Shown: positions 38,526-48,867, counted from the stretch's first letter. The stretch is 61,138 bases of DNA from Candidatus Omnitrophota bacterium (GCA_028693815.1 JAQUUP010000006.1:1-61138); one strand, 5' to 3'. The notes: generated from the letters alone by a model not told the origin. Made by a program: numbers and translations.

Positions 38526-39746
38526 ATGAATTCTATCCTTATTGCTGGCATCATTGTTTCAGTGGGATTTCTTTTTGGTGAAATTGCCCAAAAAATTAAA
38601 CTTCCAAAAATCACTGGTTATATCATTGCCGGTGTTTTGCTTAATCCAGGCATTGTTTCATTTATCCCAAAAAACTTTCCTGAGGCTACAAATCCAATCA
38701 CCAATATTGCGCTGGCATTTATTACATTCTCAATCGGCGGATCTCTTTTGTATTCAAACATCAAAAAACTTGGAAAGGGAATGCTTTTAATTACTCTTTT
38801 TGAGGCTGAATTTGCCTTTTTAGCAATTGCTTTTAGCTTTATTTTATTCGGACCAATGTTCCTCACCGATGGTAATCCAAGTTGGCTTCAAATTATTATT
38901 CCAATGGGCTTGCTTTTAGGATGCCTAGGATCACCGACAGACCCATCTGCGACTTTAGCAATCAAGCAAGAATACAAGCCTGTTGGTGACGTGTCAGAAA
39001 CAATGCTTGGTGTTGCTGCTTTTGATGATGTCTTGGGGATTATCAATTATAGCGTGGCTGTTGTTATTGCGGCCGCATGCGCTACGTCTACAACATTTAG
39101 CGTCGGAAGCGTTGTTATTCAGCCGATTGGTATCATTTTAGGTTCAGTTGCTCTCGGAGTAGCTTTTGGAGTCATCTTTAATCGAATTACCGATTTTATC
39201 ACCAAAGAAAGCGAGGGAGTTCACATTGTTGTTGTTTTTGGATTGTTAACTTCGTGCTTTGGGCTCTGCCAAATGATTGGCACAGACGCACTTTTAGCCA
39301 TTATGACTTTGGGCGCGATTGTTGTTAATTTCAACAAAAAACAAGATCAAATATTTAAGCTGATGGAGCGATATGTTGATGAACTTATTTTTATTTTGTT
39401 TTTTACTTTAAGTGGGATGCATTTAAATTTTTCGGTTCTTTTCTCATCGGGTGCGATTGTTTTATTATTTGTCGTATTTAGAACGATCGGAAAATTCACC
39501 GGAACATTTGTCGGGGCAACAATTGCCAAAGCACCTGAAAATATTCGAAAATATACCATTGGAGGATTAATTCCTCAGGGTGGCATTGTTATTGGACTTG
39601 CCCTCGTGATTCGCCAAAATCCCGCATTTTATCAAATTTCTGATATCATCATAAGCGTTGTTATTGGTTCAACGGTTATTCACGAGATTGTTGGCCCAAT
39701 TTGTGCAAAAATAGCATTGCAGAAAGCAGGAGAGATTTCAAAATAG
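38526..39746 (+). CDS. Cation:proton antiporter (CPA2-like)
   Basis: A 406-residue polytopic protein with about 12 membrane helices, no C-terminal TrkA domain. The helix-4 region (ITGYIIAGVLLNPG near 30) and GSPTDPSATLA near 140, then AAFDDVLGI with the ion-binding Asp pair near 165, fit the CPA2 (Kef/NhaS/GerN) family. It probably exchanges Na+ or K+ for protons across the inner membrane. No Shine-Dalgarno site precedes the ATG; it is likely on the same transcript as the deaminase. Confidence 0.9.
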   Translation: MNSILIAGIIVSVGFLFGEIAQKIKLPKITGYIIAGVLLNPGIVSFIPKNFPEATNPITNIALAFITFSIGGSLLYSNIKKLGKGMLLITLFEAEFAFLAIAFSFILFGPMFLTDGNPSWLQIIIPMGLLLGCLGSPTDPSATLAIKQEYKPVGDVSETMLGVAAFDDVLGIINYSVAVVIAAACATSTTFSVGSVVIQPIGIILGSVALGVAFGVIFNRITDFITKESEGVHIVVVFGLLTSCFGLCQMIGTDALLAIMTLGAIVVNFNKKQDQIFKLMERYVDELIFILFFTLSGMHLNFSVLFSSGAIVLLFVVFRTIGKFTGTFVGATIAKAPENIRKYTIGGLIPQGGIVIGLALVIRQNPAFYQISDIIISVVIGSTVIHEIVGPICAKIALQKAGEISK

Positions 39747-39780
39747 TCAATCTTAAAATGCTTAACTTAAAGGAGGGAAT

Positions 39781-40326
39781 ATGTTGCTAACACTTATTAT
39801 CATTGTCGTTTTAGGATTAGCTGTTGGAGGCATGTATAATCAATTTATTCAAGGACGCATTCATGTCCAAGAAGGCTTAAGCGGCGTTGATGTTCAACTT
39901 AAACGACGCCACAACCTTATCCCTAATCTTGTTGAAATCGTCAAAGGATACGCGCAGCATGAAAGTAGTTTATTCCAAAAAGTAACAGAGCTACGCTCTA
40001 AAGCAACAACCGCAACAGACATCAAAGAAAAGGCATCCTTGGAAAATAGCATCACACAAGCTCTTAAAGGCCTTCTTGTGGTTGTTGAAGCGTATCCCGA
40101 CCTAAAGGCCAATCAAAATTTTATTGAATTGCAAAAAAATCTTTCAGAAATTGAAGATGAAATTCAAATTTCTCGTCGATACTACAATGGAACTGTCCGA
40201 AATTTGAATATTCTAGTCCAAACTTTTCCACGAAATATTATTGCTAATATATTTGATTTTAAATCTGAGGAATTCTTCGAAGTTGAGTCCGCAACCGAAC
40301 GCTCCACACCTGAAATACAGTTTTAA
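39781..40326 (+). CDS. LemA family protein (second locus)
   Basis: A 181-residue LemA protein, paralogous to the one at 808. It has an N-terminal membrane helix (2-19), then GRIHVQEGLSGVDVQLKRRHNLIPNLVEIVKGYA and the YPDLKANQNF block. AAGGAGGG at 39770-39777 gives the start. Here the partner is a DUF2207 protein 28 bases downstream, the other common LemA companion, so this genome carries both types of LemA pair in one window. Confidence 0.95.
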   Translation: MLLTLIIIVVLGLAVGGMYNQFIQGRIHVQEGLSGVDVQLKRRHNLIPNLVEIVKGYAQHESSLFQKVTELRSKATTATDIKEKASLENSITQALKGLLVVVEAYPDLKANQNFIELQKNLSEIEDEIQISRRYYNGTVRNLNILVQTFPRNIIANIFDFKSEEFFEVESATERSTPEIQF

Positions 40327-40354
40327 TAAAACTTTTAGCAAAAAGGAGGGCTCT

Positions 40355-42118
40355 TTGCGAAAAACATTTTTCTTTCGAATTTTAATTTTAAGTTTTTTAG
40401 TTCTTATTTCTAATGAAAATGTATTATTTGCACAAACGTTAGAGCAAATTCTTTCGTTCCAGAGTGAAATTAGCGTCCAGCAAAATTCCAATCTCATTGT
40501 AACCGAAACAATCAAAGTTTATGCCGCTAGTCAAGAAATAAAACGCGGTATTTATCGTGATTTTCCAACTCGCTATAAAGATCAATTTGGGAATAATTAC
40601 GTTGTTGGTTTTAAAGTTATCTCTGTTTTGCGTGATGGACAACCAGATCAATATCACATAAAAAATATCGCCAATGGACAACGAGTTTATATTGGAGATG
40701 CAAACTATTTTTTGCCAAAAGGAGAATACACCTATACCCTCATATATCAAACAAACCGACAACTTGGATTTTTTAAAGATCATGACGAACTTTACTGGAA
40801 CGTTACTGGAAACGGCTGGGTATTTCCGATTCTATACGCAAAGGCCATTGTTGATTTACCACGGGGTGCCTACGAGGATATACTGCAATACAAAAGCTTT
40901 ACAGGCTATCAAGGATCTCAAAAAAAGGATGCAACAATTAAGCGCGATATGTTTGGCCGTTTGGTTTTCGAAACAACAAAGACACTTCTTCCAACTCAAG
41001 GGCTAACGATTGCGGTTATGTGGCCGAAAGGATACATAACAGAGCCAACAGCAATGATGAAACTTAAATATCTTTTAGCAGATAATAAAAATAATTTTTA
41101 CGCGTTTTTAGGTTTCCTTTTTCTTCTTTTTTATTACCTTTTAGCTTGGTATCTTTTTGGTCGTGATCCATCCAAAGGGACAATTATTCCACTTTTTCAT
41201 CCTCCAAAAAATATATCACCGGCTTCAATGCGCTATATTCTGAATATGAAATATGATCATAAAGTTTTTGTCGTTACTGTTCTTAGCATGGCAGTTAAGA
41301 AATTTCTTCGAATTGAAGAAAAAGATAATCTTAAAATCCTAAATTTTGGCAAAACTTACACACTTACAAAAACTGGCAATCAAGCTTCTTTAACAGCCGA
41401 AGAAAAAAATGTAAGCCAAAAACTTTTTAGACTATCAGAAGCAATAGAATTAAAGAATGAAAACTATGTGGAAATCGGAGACGCAATTTCTAATTTAAAA
41501 TTTCACTTAGAAAAAAATGTTGAATCTAAGTATTTCTTTTCAAATCATGGTTACTTCATTTTTGGAATTATTCTTTCAATAGGTTTCTTTATTCCGTGTT
41601 CTAATCTTCTAGTTCTAGAAAGTAACAGTGCTTCTGTGCCTTGGATTCTGTTCATATTGGCAAGCACTGTTATTTTAAACCTTGTATTTCATCATTTATT
41701 GAAAGCGCCAACCTCAATGGGTCGAAAAATGATGGATCAAATTAAAGGATTCAAAATGTTTTTGTCGGTCACCGAAAAAGAACGACTTAATATTTTAAAT
41801 CCACCAGAAAAAACACCCGAGCTATTTGAAAAATATCTTCCATACGCCTTAGCCCTTGATGTTGAGCACAAGTGGTCAGAACAATTTTCGGATGTTTTTG
41901 CTCGCCTAGAGCAACAAGGTCAGGCTTATTATCCTACATGGTACTCTGGCGGATCATGGAATTCATATAATATCGGTGGGTTTACTTCTAATCTTGGAAA
42001 TTTCTTTTCTTCAACTATTGCGTTATCTTCAATATCGCCTGGATCAAGCTCTGGATTCGGAGGAGGAGGCGGCGGATGTGGTGGTGGAGGAGGCGGAGGA
42101 GGCGGTGGTGGATGGTAG
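40355..42118 (+). CDS. DUF2207 membrane protein with Gly-rich tail
   Basis: A 587-residue protein starting at TTG 40355, five bases after AAAAGGAGGG. The first 25 residues are a signal peptide ending FAQ. The exported domain to about 240 is DUF2207-like (TETIKVYAASQEIKRGIYRDFP, YWNVTGNGWVFPI), followed by three or four membrane helices and cytoplasmic segments with RKMMDQIKGFKMFL. The protein ends in a run of Gly residues with one Cys and a final Trp, as in many DUF2207 proteins. Function unknown; works with LemA by association. Confidence 0.88.
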   Translation: MRKTFFFRILILSFLVLISNENVLFAQTLEQILSFQSEISVQQNSNLIVTETIKVYAASQEIKRGIYRDFPTRYKDQFGNNYVVGFKVISVLRDGQPDQYHIKNIANGQRVYIGDANYFLPKGEYTYTLIYQTNRQLGFFKDHDELYWNVTGNGWVFPILYAKAIVDLPRGAYEDILQYKSFTGYQGSQKKDATIKRDMFGRLVFETTKTLLPTQGLTIAVMWPKGYITEPTAMMKLKYLLADNKNNFYAFLGFLFLLFYYLLAWYLFGRDPSKGTIIPLFHPPKNISPASMRYILNMKYDHKVFVVTVLSMAVKKFLRIEEKDNLKILNFGKTYTLTKTGNQASLTAEEKNVSQKLFRLSEAIELKNENYVEIGDAISNLKFHLEKNVESKYFFSNHGYFIFGIILSIGFFIPCSNLLVLESNSASVPWILFILASTVILNLVFHHLLKAPTSMGRKMMDQIKGFKMFLSVTEKERLNILNPPEKTPELFEKYLPYALALDVEHKWSEQFSDVFARLEQQGQAYYPTWYSGGSWNSYNIGGFTSNLGNFFSSTIALSSISPGSSSGFGGGGGGCGGGGGGGGGGGW

Positions 42119-42253
42119 ATTTCTTTTAAAAAAACACTGAAAATTGCAAAGTAATATTTTAACTCAATAAATTTTAGTATATACTGTATTTTATTTATAT
42201 ATGTTTATATCCTAGTAAATGCCATGCACCTACTATAGATTAGGAAAAAAGAA

Positions 42254-43222
42254 ATGAAGAAATGGCAAAAAATACCAGTCATCACGTTATCAATTATTCT
42301 GCTTCTTGGAATAATCAAGAATCAAATCATAAAAACAGTAGTCGCCACAGCTGCTTCAAGCATTTTAGGAGCAAAAGTACATATCGATAGTCTTGCCGTT
42401 GGCGTCTTTAAACCTGCGATAAAAATTAACGGATTAAAAGTTTACAATCCAAAGGATTTTCCAAAGGGAATTTTAATTGACATTAATAAAATGGAAGTCC
42501 AATACAATTTGCCCTCAATTTTAAAAGGAAAACTTCACTTGCCACTGGTAGCTTTAGACCTAAAGGAAATGATTGTTGTAAAAAATGCCACCGGTGAACT
42601 TAATGTTGATTCTCTTAAAGTAATTCAGCAAGAGGATGGTCAAAAGCAAATTAACAACAAAAATAAAAAACCTGCTAAGCAAATGTCAATGCAAATTGAT
42701 GAATTACACCTCAATTTAGGCAAGGCGATTATTAAAGATTACACAAAAGGAGAGTTACCCACAGTCTTGGCGTATGACATCGGCATAAAAAATAAAATTT
42801 ACACCAATATCCAGAGTGCTCAAGAACTTGTTGCGAGAATCATGCTTGATGCCATGGGACCAATAGGATTAAAGAGTGCGGCAATTTATGGAGCAGCTAC
42901 AGCTTTAGGCGTTGCGTTCTTGCCAGCTGGAATTGCTGGCATCCTAATCGGCGAAGATAGCGTGGTTGGTATTTACAAAAGTAGTCCAGATAAAGTTTTC
43001 GACAAAGCACTTGAATTGCTACAAAAAATTGGGACAATCAAAAAATCCAATACACAAAGAAAAACAATTACAGCAAACGTTTATGGGGCTGATGTCAACC
43101 TGACTATTTCAATTAATACGGATAAAAAAACAGAAGTCCGCATTAAAGCGCGTCAACTCATGGCGCCGAAAGACGAAATCGCTGGTGGCGTTCTGTATCA
43201 GCTTTCACAGGAGATAAAATAA
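42254..43222 (+). CDS. AsmA-like protein with DUF3568-like C-terminus
   Basis: A 322-residue protein. One N-terminal membrane helix (6-24) leads into an AsmA-type stretch (LAVGVFKPAIKINGLKVYNP and IDINKMEVQYNLPSIL), the start of a periplasmic beta-groove. A Lys/Asn/Gln-rich linker lies near 125-145. Near 195-240 is a hydrophobic Ala/Gly-rich segment. The last 80 residues (ITANVYGADVNLTISINTDK, then LYQLSQEI) resemble the DUF3568 domain of the lipoprotein at 59267. It ends one base before the RND gene, at the place where an adaptor protein is normally encoded. Confidence 0.75.
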   Translation: MKKWQKIPVITLSIILLLGIIKNQIIKTVVATAASSILGAKVHIDSLAVGVFKPAIKINGLKVYNPKDFPKGILIDINKMEVQYNLPSILKGKLHLPLVALDLKEMIVVKNATGELNVDSLKVIQQEDGQKQINNKNKKPAKQMSMQIDELHLNLGKAIIKDYTKGELPTVLAYDIGIKNKIYTNIQSAQELVARIMLDAMGPIGLKSAAIYGAATALGVAFLPAGIAGILIGEDSVVGIYKSSPDKVFDKALELLQKIGTIKKSNTQRKTITANVYGADVNLTISINTDKKTEVRIKARQLMAPKDEIAGGVLYQLSQEIK

Positions 43223-43223
43223 A

Positions 43224-46200
43224 TTGTTTAAAGAACAAATCATAAACTTTTTCCTTAAACGCCACTTATTGGCCAATCTTATTTTTATAACGGTTTTTGT
43301 TGGTGGTATTATTGCCTGGAATCAAATCCCAAAAGAAGAGCTTCCAGACATTACTTTTGATACTGTGCGTATTTCTGTTAATTATCCTGGTGCCTCAGCA
43401 GAAGAGGTCGAATATTATATTACGCGCCCTATTGAAGAGGCGGTGCGAAGCCTTGATGGGATTTACAAAATCACAAGCGCTACGGGTGTTGGCAGTTCGT
43501 CTGTTACCATCGAAATTGAAAAAGATTACCCGGACAAAGACGACGTTATCACAGAAATACGAAACGTCACGCTTGATGTTGATTTGCCTGATGATGTCAA
43601 AGACGACCCTAATATTCGAGTTTTTAAAACCTCTCGTAAAGCGATCATTGACATCGTTCTTTTTCTAGAAGACAAAAATATCTTAGATGTCTTATCGCGT
43701 CAAAAACTGCAATCCTACGCGCTAGCCCTTGAAAATAAACTTTTAAGTATTTCCGAAGTCAGCTCCATATCACGCTCTGGATACCTAGATGATGAAATTC
43801 ATATCAAAATTCATCCTGAAAAATTAATCGAATACCGAATTCCCTTTAATACGATTATCAGGGAAATTCAAGCCAACAATATCCGACAGCCTGCCGGAAA
43901 CATCGAAAATATTCAAGAACCAAAAGTGACGCTTTTTGGCGAGCTGACCGATATTACGGCTCTAAAGAACCTAGCGATTCAAGGTGGTTTTGAAGGACAA
44001 GTTATTCGTTTAAGCGATATCGCCGATGTCGTTAAAGGATATGAAAAAACAAAAACCGTTACAAAAATAAACGGGAGAGAAGGCATTGTCCTTAATGTAG
44101 TCAAAAGCTCCCAGGTTGGAATCATCGAAGCCATTGATGCCGTTACTCGAGTTGTTCAGAATTTTGAGCAAAACAATGCAAAGGAAAGCGGCATTAAAAT
44201 CGCTTTATTAGACGATGAATCTTTTGATGTACGAAATAGACTTTCTTTAATTATGCTTAATGGCGCAATTGGATTTATCTTGATTGCGTTTGCACTTTTT
44301 CTATTTCTGGATTTTCGTTCAGGGTTATGTGTCGCAATGGGCATTCCATTTACTTTTTGCTTTGCTTTAATTGCCGCATTCTTTGCAGGATACTCTGTTA
44401 ATAATATTACGCTTGCCGCAGTCATCATTGTCATGGGAATGGTTGTTGATGATGCCATTGTGGTCTCTGAAAACATTTCGCGATTTCGCGTCACAGGCAT
44501 GGACCCAGAACAAGCAGCCAACAAAGGAACTTCGTTTGTGTTTTTACCTATTATAGCAAGCATCCTAACAACTTGTGTTGCCTTCATACCGCTATATTTC
44601 TTCTCTGGAAGATTTGGCGCCATGGTTGGATTTATTCCATTAATTGTGTTTGTTATGCTTGGTGGAAGCTTATTTGAAGCACTCTTTATTCTCCCTGGAC
44701 ACATGATTTTACCTTTGGGAGATAAATTAAATAAGATTGTTCACGATTTTAATCTTAACAAACATGTTAAAAAACTTTTTAAAAAAACACTTTCACCAGC
44801 CGAGATCTCTAAAAAGCACTGGTTTGATTTCTGCGAAAGGATATACGCAAAATTAATCAAAAAATTGCTTCCTTTAAAATTCATTGTGTTTGGTTGTTTT
44901 GCAGTTCTTCTTGTTATATCTGCAATCATTGGCACTTATCGAATGAAATTCCTTATGTTTCCAGATGAGGAAACGCGACAAATTATTTTGACAGGAGAAG
45001 CTCCTGAAGGAACGCAACGATACCAAACGGCTCGTTTTACTCAAGCGATTGAAGATATTATCTTAAAATCTGTTGGCAAAGAAGTCGTTGGATTTAGAAA
45101 TCAGGTCGCCCAAACTCGTAGAGGTTCAGCGGCAACAGAAAATCAGTTTCGCATAAACATAGAAATTTTGCCGAAAGAAAAGCGAGAAAAAAGCGCCGAT
45201 CAACTCATTAAACAATGGGAAAAAGAATTTGCCAACCTTGAAAATTTTAAAAAATTAAAATTTCGAAAAACATGGCACGGACAATCAGGAGAGAGCCCTA
45301 TTGAAATTTTAGTCAAAGAAAATAATGATGAGCGTCGTTTTAAAATTTGCGATGAATTGAGTGAAATCATGAAATCATCCCCAGCTCTGACTGCCGTTGA
45401 AATCGATCGACCGATTTTAAATCTTGAATACCGCATCAAACTTGATCGCGATAAAATTCGAAGACTCGCGATAAATCCTTCGGACATCGCTTCAACACTT
45501 CGCGCTTCTTTAGAAGGAAAAATTTTATATGATTTTATGGGAGATGATGAAGAAATTTATGTGCGACTAACCACAACCGATAGCGCCAAAGACAGTATTG
45601 AAAAAGTTCTTGAGCTTCCAGTCGAAAACGCAGGAAACTATCTTGTCCCTTTAGGCGATATCGTTTTTGTTGAAAAGATTGAGAAGCCCGACTCAATCAT
45701 CCGTGAAGACCTGAAACGTACCACAACCATCTTTGCGGATATCAAGCCGGGGTCTGGAAAAACACCTCTAGATATTGCCGATTATTTTGAACACAATGTT
45801 TTTAGCAAGATTATGGCCAAATCCCCATCGACGATTGTGGAATTCGCAGGAGAAGTCTTGGACACACGAGAGTCACAAAAAAACTTTAGCGTGGCCATCT
45901 TAATGGCCATTGTGCTAATTTATATTATTTTAGCCCTTTTGTTTAATTCACTATTTAAGCCATTTATTATTATGCTCACAATTCCGTTTGGTATCGTTGG
46001 CATTATTTTGGCGTTTTGGTTACACGGAATTTCCATGTATGGATTCTTTGCGGTTATTGGAGCACTCGGTCTTGCTGGCGTTGTTGTCAATGACGCGATT
46101 ATTATGCTGGTTAAACTGGATAGTGATTTTAATTCATCTCTAGGCAAAGATCAAATTAACAACCAAATCGCTGAGATCGCAAAAACACGACTTCGCGCGG

Positions 46201-46391
46201 TTGTTCTCACAACGCTAACAACGGTCGTCGGCATCATCCCAACAGCATACGGGTGGGCTGGATACGATTCGATGCTTGCACAAATGATGCTGGCGCTCTG
46301 CTGGGGACTTATTTTTGGTACAACCATCACACTTATTCTTATTCCAAGTCTTTATAGTTTTATTCAAAATACGAGGTGTCGATTATCATGA
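43224..46391 (+). CDS. RND-family efflux permease
   Basis: A 1055-residue inner-membrane permease of the AcrB/MdtB type: 12 membrane helices in two halves, with large periplasmic loops at about 35-335 and 545-865. The proton-relay pair is in GMVVDDAIVVSENI near 405-418, and NITLAAVIIVMG before it. The start is TTG 43224 with AGGAG 11 bases upstream. Substrate is not predictable. It is linked to the AsmA-like gene upstream and overlaps tolC (ATGA), but no membrane-fusion protein gene is present. Confidence 0.93.
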   Translation: MFKEQIINFFLKRHLLANLIFITVFVGGIIAWNQIPKEELPDITFDTVRISVNYPGASAEEVEYYITRPIEEAVRSLDGIYKITSATGVGSSSVTIEIEKDYPDKDDVITEIRNVTLDVDLPDDVKDDPNIRVFKTSRKAIIDIVLFLEDKNILDVLSRQKLQSYALALENKLLSISEVSSISRSGYLDDEIHIKIHPEKLIEYRIPFNTIIREIQANNIRQPAGNIENIQEPKVTLFGELTDITALKNLAIQGGFEGQVIRLSDIADVVKGYEKTKTVTKINGREGIVLNVVKSSQVGIIEAIDAVTRVVQNFEQNNAKESGIKIALLDDESFDVRNRLSLIMLNGAIGFILIAFALFLFLDFRSGLCVAMGIPFTFCFALIAAFFAGYSVNNITLAAVIIVMGMVVDDAIVVSENISRFRVTGMDPEQAANKGTSFVFLPIIASILTTCVAFIPLYFFSGRFGAMVGFIPLIVFVMLGGSLFEALFILPGHMILPLGDKLNKIVHDFNLNKHVKKLFKKTLSPAEISKKHWFDFCERIYAKLIKKLLPLKFIVFGCFAVLLVISAIIGTYRMKFLMFPDEETRQIILTGEAPEGTQRYQTARFTQAIEDIILKSVGKEVVGFRNQVAQTRRGSAATENQFRINIEILPKEKREKSADQLIKQWEKEFANLENFKKLKFRKTWHGQSGESPIEILVKENNDERRFKICDELSEIMKSSPALTAVEIDRPILNLEYRIKLDRDKIRRLAINPSDIASTLRASLEGKILYDFMGDDEEIYVRLTTTDSAKDSIEKVLELPVENAGNYLVPLGDIVFVEKIEKPDSIIREDLKRTTTIFADIKPGSGKTPLDIADYFEHNVFSKIMAKSPSTIVEFAGEVLDTRESQKNFSVAILMAIVLIYIILALLFNSLFKPFIIMLTIPFGIVGIILAFWLHGISMYGFFAVIGALGLAGVVVNDAIIMLVKLDSDFNSSLGKDQINNQIAEIAKTRLRAVVLTTLTTVVGIIPTAYGWAGYDSMLAQMMLALCWGLIFGTTITLILIPSLYSFIQNTRCRLS

Positions 46392-47761
46392 AAAAAATAT
46401 TTCTTATTCTTTTAATTCTTTTTGTATCAATAGCTTCTTTTTCTCAGGAAAAAAGTATTAAAGTCTTACCCCTTGAAGATTTTGTTAATCTTGCGTCACA
46501 AAATGACACACGCTTTGAAGAAATCTTAATCGATGAGCTTAAGCTTAAATACCAGAAAACCCTCAGCCTTCCGACAGGGGATTTTCTTCTTTCTATCAAA
46601 GGACAATATGATTTTCTTTTTAATCCGAGCGACAATGATTATGAAAATAAAATTTCACTATCTAAGCTTTTTCCTTACACAGGCACAACACTGGCAGCGG
46701 AATACGATTCGTCAGTATCGTCACGCGCACGAAATGTAAGCTCAGAATTTAATATAACATTTTCGCAACCCATCGCCCAGAATGCGTTTGGTCGAAATAC
46801 ACGGCTACTCTCTAAAATTATTGGTCTCGAAACTGAAGTCGCAAGGTTCCAGATCACAGAAGCCTACGAAGATTATTTAGCATCGATTATTCAGCTTTAT
46901 TATAATTGGTATTCTGCTTATGAAAACGTCAAAACAGCTCAAAACTCTTTAAATGAAAATTTAAAGTTGCTTGACAACACAAAAGAACGTCAGAAGCATA
47001 AGATTGCTCTGCCCGTAGACGTCAACAAGGTCGAGCTTCAGGTTGCCGCTAAAAAGGAAGCCTTGATTGCGCTTGAAAATGCATACGCTAAATATCTAAA
47101 TCTCATCAAAGAATCAATTCGACATAATGCCACAGAAGCCCTGGAGCCAACAAATCCATCTGTTTATGAAGAAGTCGCTATTGATTTTGATTCTGATTAT
47201 GAATTATTTAAGACGCAAAGTCGCACAATACAAATTTTAAATCTTTTGCAAAACAAGGGCGGACTTGAGATCAACCAGTATGCTGATGAGATTTTACCGT
47301 CAATTAATATTATTGCCGGTTATTCAAAAGAGGGTTCTGATCGAGACTTAAGGGATAGCGATCAAATGGCTTTCGCCGGACTTTCGTTTGACTGGCCTTT
47401 TCCATCTACGGTTGAGCGCGCAAGATTAGAAATCGCTAAAATCAATCTTGAAAAAACAAAGCTATCAAATGAAAATATTTATCTTCGTCTTCATTCTAAT
47501 TTAAAGAATTTAAACAATCAAATCGCAAACGAGAGGCAGCTTATCGTGCTTGCCAAAAGCAAAATTATTTTTGCCCAATCCATTGTGGAAGATGAAAGAA
47601 AGAACTATTCTTTAGGTCGCACAACACTTAAGGATTTTATTGACGAAGTCAACAAGCTTGAAGACAACAAATTCAATAAACTTTATCATGAAATTGAGCT
47701 CAAACGGCTTATTGTGGAATGGTTGAGATTAACAGATAATTTGCTTACTAAAACGCTTTAA
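46388..47761 (+). CDS. TolC-family outer-membrane factor
   Basis: A 457-residue protein with a signal peptide (MKKIFLILLILFVSIASFS) and a long helical, repeated architecture with heptad-rich segments around 130-230 and 330-440, as in TolC proteins. The strands FSQPIAQNAFGRNTR and FDWPFPSTVERARLE mark the two structural repeats. It would provide the outer-membrane channel for the RND permease, whose stop it overlaps by ATGA. The ATG at 46388 is preferred to the GTG 12 bases earlier because it starts the signal peptide and GAGGTG lies 10 bases upstream. Confidence 0.88.
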   Translation: MKKIFLILLILFVSIASFSQEKSIKVLPLEDFVNLASQNDTRFEEILIDELKLKYQKTLSLPTGDFLLSIKGQYDFLFNPSDNDYENKISLSKLFPYTGTTLAAEYDSSVSSRARNVSSEFNITFSQPIAQNAFGRNTRLLSKIIGLETEVARFQITEAYEDYLASIIQLYYNWYSAYENVKTAQNSLNENLKLLDNTKERQKHKIALPVDVNKVELQVAAKKEALIALENAYAKYLNLIKESIRHNATEALEPTNPSVYEEVAIDFDSDYELFKTQSRTIQILNLLQNKGGLEINQYADEILPSINIIAGYSKEGSDRDLRDSDQMAFAGLSFDWPFPSTVERARLEIAKINLEKTKLSNENIYLRLHSNLKNLNNQIANERQLIVLAKSKIIFAQSIVEDERKNYSLGRTTLKDFIDEVNKLEDNKFNKLYHEIELKRLIVEWLRLTDNLLTKTL

Positions 47762-47831
47762 CGAAGGTAAAAATTACCTCACATTAAAATTTAAATAAAA
47801 TTTCACATTAAAAATATAAAAAATAAAATCG

Positions 47832-48182
47832 ATGCAAAAAATTTTAATTACAATTGGAATGCTTGCCTTTAGCAATATATTTATGACTTTTGCCTGGTAC
47901 GGTCATCTAAAAAACCTGAACACAAAGCCATGGATTATCGCGGCGTTGATTAGCTGGGGAATCGCATTATTTGAATATTTGATACAAGTACCAGCGAACC
48001 GCACAGGATATCAAGTGATGAGCCTTGGACAATTAAAAATTCTTCAAGAGGCGATCACGCTGTCCATTTTTATTCCTTTTTCAATTTTTTATATGAAAGA
48101 AAACTTAAAACAAGAATACATCTGGGCATCACTCTTTATTTTGGCTGCGGTTATTTGCATTTTTAAAGGAGAATTAAAATGA
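47832..48182 (+). CDS. DUF486 (DMT-like) membrane protein
   Basis: A 116-residue, four-helix membrane protein. FAWYGHLKN, the FEYLIQVPANRTGY stretch and LKILQEAITL are characteristic of DUF486, a small relative of drug/metabolite transporters, with no defined substrate. The stop overlaps the next ATG (ATGA). Confidence 0.9.
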   Translation: MQKILITIGMLAFSNIFMTFAWYGHLKNLNTKPWIIAALISWGIALFEYLIQVPANRTGYQVMSLGQLKILQEAITLSIFIPFSIFYMKENLKQEYIWASLFILAAVICIFKGELK

Positions 48183-48760
48183 TGACATTAGAATTATTCA
48201 CTAATCAAAGCGCATCTTATCAATGGTTTTTCTTGCCATTTTTAATTTTTTTAGCGAGAGTCTGCGATGTCTCAATGGATACCCTTCGCATTATGCTTCT
48301 TTCGAAGGGTAAAAAAATACTTGCTCCACTGATTGGATTTTTCCAAATTCTTATTTGGCTTTTGGCTTTTAGGCAAATTATCCTCAACCTATCAAATCCT
48401 GCCTGCTACATAGGCTTTGCCGCTGGGTTTGCCACGGGAACATATGTTGGAATAATCCTCGAAGAAAAACTAGCAATAGGATTTCAAATCCTTAGAGTCG
48501 TTACCCGCAAAGACGCGTCTTCTTTGATTGAATTTCTTAAAAGTCATGGGTATGGAATCACGAGCGTCGAAGGCCAAGGAGTGACTGGAAAAGTCGACAT
48601 CATCTACACTATTGTTAGACGTTGCGAAATCTCTAGACTCGTTGGCATTATTAAAAAATTCAATCCCAATGCTTTTTATACAATTGAAGATGTTCAGGGG
48701 ATAAGCGAAGAAGGAATCCACTTAGTTAAACGAAAAAGATCAAAAAAAAGAAAATTATAA
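48179..48760 (+). CDS. DUF2179/UPF0316 membrane protein
   Basis: A 193-residue protein. Three N-terminal helices (about 15-33, 43-63, 72-95) with RVCDVSMDTLRIMLLSKGKK and ATGTYVGIILEEKLAIG define UPF0316, followed by a cytoplasmic DUF2179 domain (residues 105-175, VTRKDASSLIEFLKSHGYG). Related YitT-type DUF2179 proteins bind nucleotides, but the role of this family is unknown. The basic tail is KRKRSKKRKL. It is coupled to the DUF486 gene; whether ATG 48179 or the next ATG is used cannot be told. Confidence 0.88.
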   Translation: MMTLELFTNQSASYQWFFLPFLIFLARVCDVSMDTLRIMLLSKGKKILAPLIGFFQILIWLLAFRQIILNLSNPACYIGFAAGFATGTYVGIILEEKLAIGFQILRVVTRKDASSLIEFLKSHGYGITSVEGQGVTGKVDIIYTIVRRCEISRLVGIIKKFNPNAFYTIEDVQGISEEGIHLVKRKRSKKRKL

Positions 48761-48867
48761 AATAGACAAGGCCTCAATGCTTTGTGATTTTTGCACAAAA
48801 TTAAATTGACCCACGTGGCATACTCGCAGAACGAGACATTCTCTATAAAAATAAATATTATATTTTG

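Noticed and set aside
44156-44704. Minus-strand 182-residue open frame inside the RND gene
   Set aside because: It is fully inside a well-supported gene, Ser/Pro/Ile/Asn-rich, with no family resemblance.
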